From: Phylloscopus collybita | Lineage: Eukaryota > Chordata > Aves > Passeriformes > Phylloscopidae | Direction of reading: 5' to 3' | NCBI GenBank assembly: GCA_027886175.1 | Contig: JAJNNQ010000002.1 | Span: forward strand, 11,094,001-11,158,000 | DNA: 64,000 nucleotides | In this document: piece by piece, positions 63,240 to 64,000 of the stretch | How the letters are laid out: each line of letters starts with the position of its first letter | How positions within the stretch are numbered: the first letter of the stretch is position 1 | Notes under the pieces: generated by a model | Told to the model about the DNA's origin: nothing | What the model saw: only the letters and a program-made list of their open reading frames with translations | Database searches by the model: none | Translations under genes and position numbers: made by a program

Positions 63240-64000
63240 GTGTTGCTTCTGCATACATGATTTTGTCAATGTTAAAAACGACCTTTTTTTTTTTTTGTCT
63301 CTGTTGGTGGTGTTAATCAATCCAGATTGCCCAGCACCATTAGATGGGTAAGCTTTTTTCTGTGCACTTAACACTCTTCCAACTGTCTGCCATTTGCAGG
63401 ATTTACTGGAGATCATCTTAAACTTTCTAGATCATCGACAAAATAGCATGAGAGGAAAAATGAAAATCTCTGAGAATTTTTCAGAAACATCCACTCACTG
63501 ATGATTAGTCATTTGCAATTTGATGTAGAGTTCCCTTAATTAACAGGTCTTAATCCTTTTAACATGTTGATAGCATATTGTTCAAGTTCTTTAATCAAAA
63601 GGGCATGTGATGTGAAATCAAAAACATAATCGTATTACATGAACACTATTATCTTTATCAGACAAATATTTAATCTCATCAAAAATGATATTAAGTTGCT
63701 TTGACATGATTCATTTTCCTGAACCCATGTTGATTGGCATCAATTATATTTTCCTTAATTCTTTGTTAATTAAAGTCCCATAAATCAAGTCCAGTATCAG
63801 GCATTCTACCACTACTCACTAAAAAAATAAAATCTGTACTCCTTTGCAATGACTGAAATATGAAAGAATGGACTGTAATCAGAGATGCTGAATAATATAA
63901 GAAGGAATAAAGAAATGGTATGTGTTTGTTTCTTTAAAGACACTGTAACTATAATCAGTCACCTAAAATCAGCATTTCCCCAGTCATTTCAGTTCCCAAA
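63240..64000. other. No gene recognised; AT-rich unique sequence
   Basis: Only a short poly-T (near 63284-63296) is visible. The window ends in unremarkable AT-rich sequence. Confidence 0.5.

Noticed and set aside
1..64000. CRISPR arrays, operons, phage or bacterial mobile elements
   Set aside because: No regularly spaced repeats with unique spacers and no long bacterial-style coding frames occur. The repeats present are those of a bird nuclear genome.

Overview
The window looks like nuclear DNA from a bird, most likely a songbird (Passeriformes). The evidence is several CR1 (chicken repeat 1) non-LTR retrotransposon copies in both orientations, avian-type endogenous retrovirus LTRs, a generally AT-rich background, and no bacterial gene organisation, CRISPR array or rRNA. 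I found no intact protein-coding gene, no convincing tRNA or rRNA gene and no CpG island. The open reading frames are short, overlap on both strands, and where they are long they mostly read through repeats. The window is therefore best read as intergenic sequence (a gene desert) or the inside of a very large intron. I cannot tell which from the sequence alone.

Layout. 1-2.6 kb: a G-rich pentanucleotide satellite (GGGAA, about 29 units) abutting an antisense CR1 fragment, then a short sense CR1 3' end near 2.55 kb. 2.6-18.6 kb: mostly unique AT-rich sequence with simple repeats. 18.6-19.1 kb: a locally GC-richer block with a 30-bp near-perfect palindrome. 22.15-22.8 kb: an LTR-like element with a CTG microsatellite. 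25.3-26.15 kb: two CR1 fragments head to head. 30.2-30.7 kb: an old antisense CR1. 32.5-33.7 kb: a 512-bp solo LTR inserted in an antisense CR1, bracketed by a perfect 5-bp target-site duplication. 44.25-44.36 kb: an internally deleted avian LTR remnant. 44.54 kb: an exact 27-bp tandem duplication. 50.2 kb: a 17-bp-arm hairpin. 51.9-53.1 kb: the longest CR1, antisense, with recognisable but broken reverse transcriptase. 57.27 and 58.80 kb: an unidentified 86-bp inverted repeat at about 96% identity. 62.56-62.67 kb: an AT-dinucleotide tract.

Nothing here forms a pathway or operon. What can be read is a history of insertions: CR1 copies first, then an LTR into one of them, with recombination between LTRs leaving a solo copy. 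Small duplications and microsatellite growth add to this. I see no new biological system. The observations most worth a second look are the unidentified 86-bp inverted repeat, the nested solo LTR with its clean duplication, the GGGAA array with strong G-quadruplex potential at a CR1 edge, and the head-to-head CR1 pair. CR1 and LTR assignments rest on remembered family consensus patterns, not on a search.
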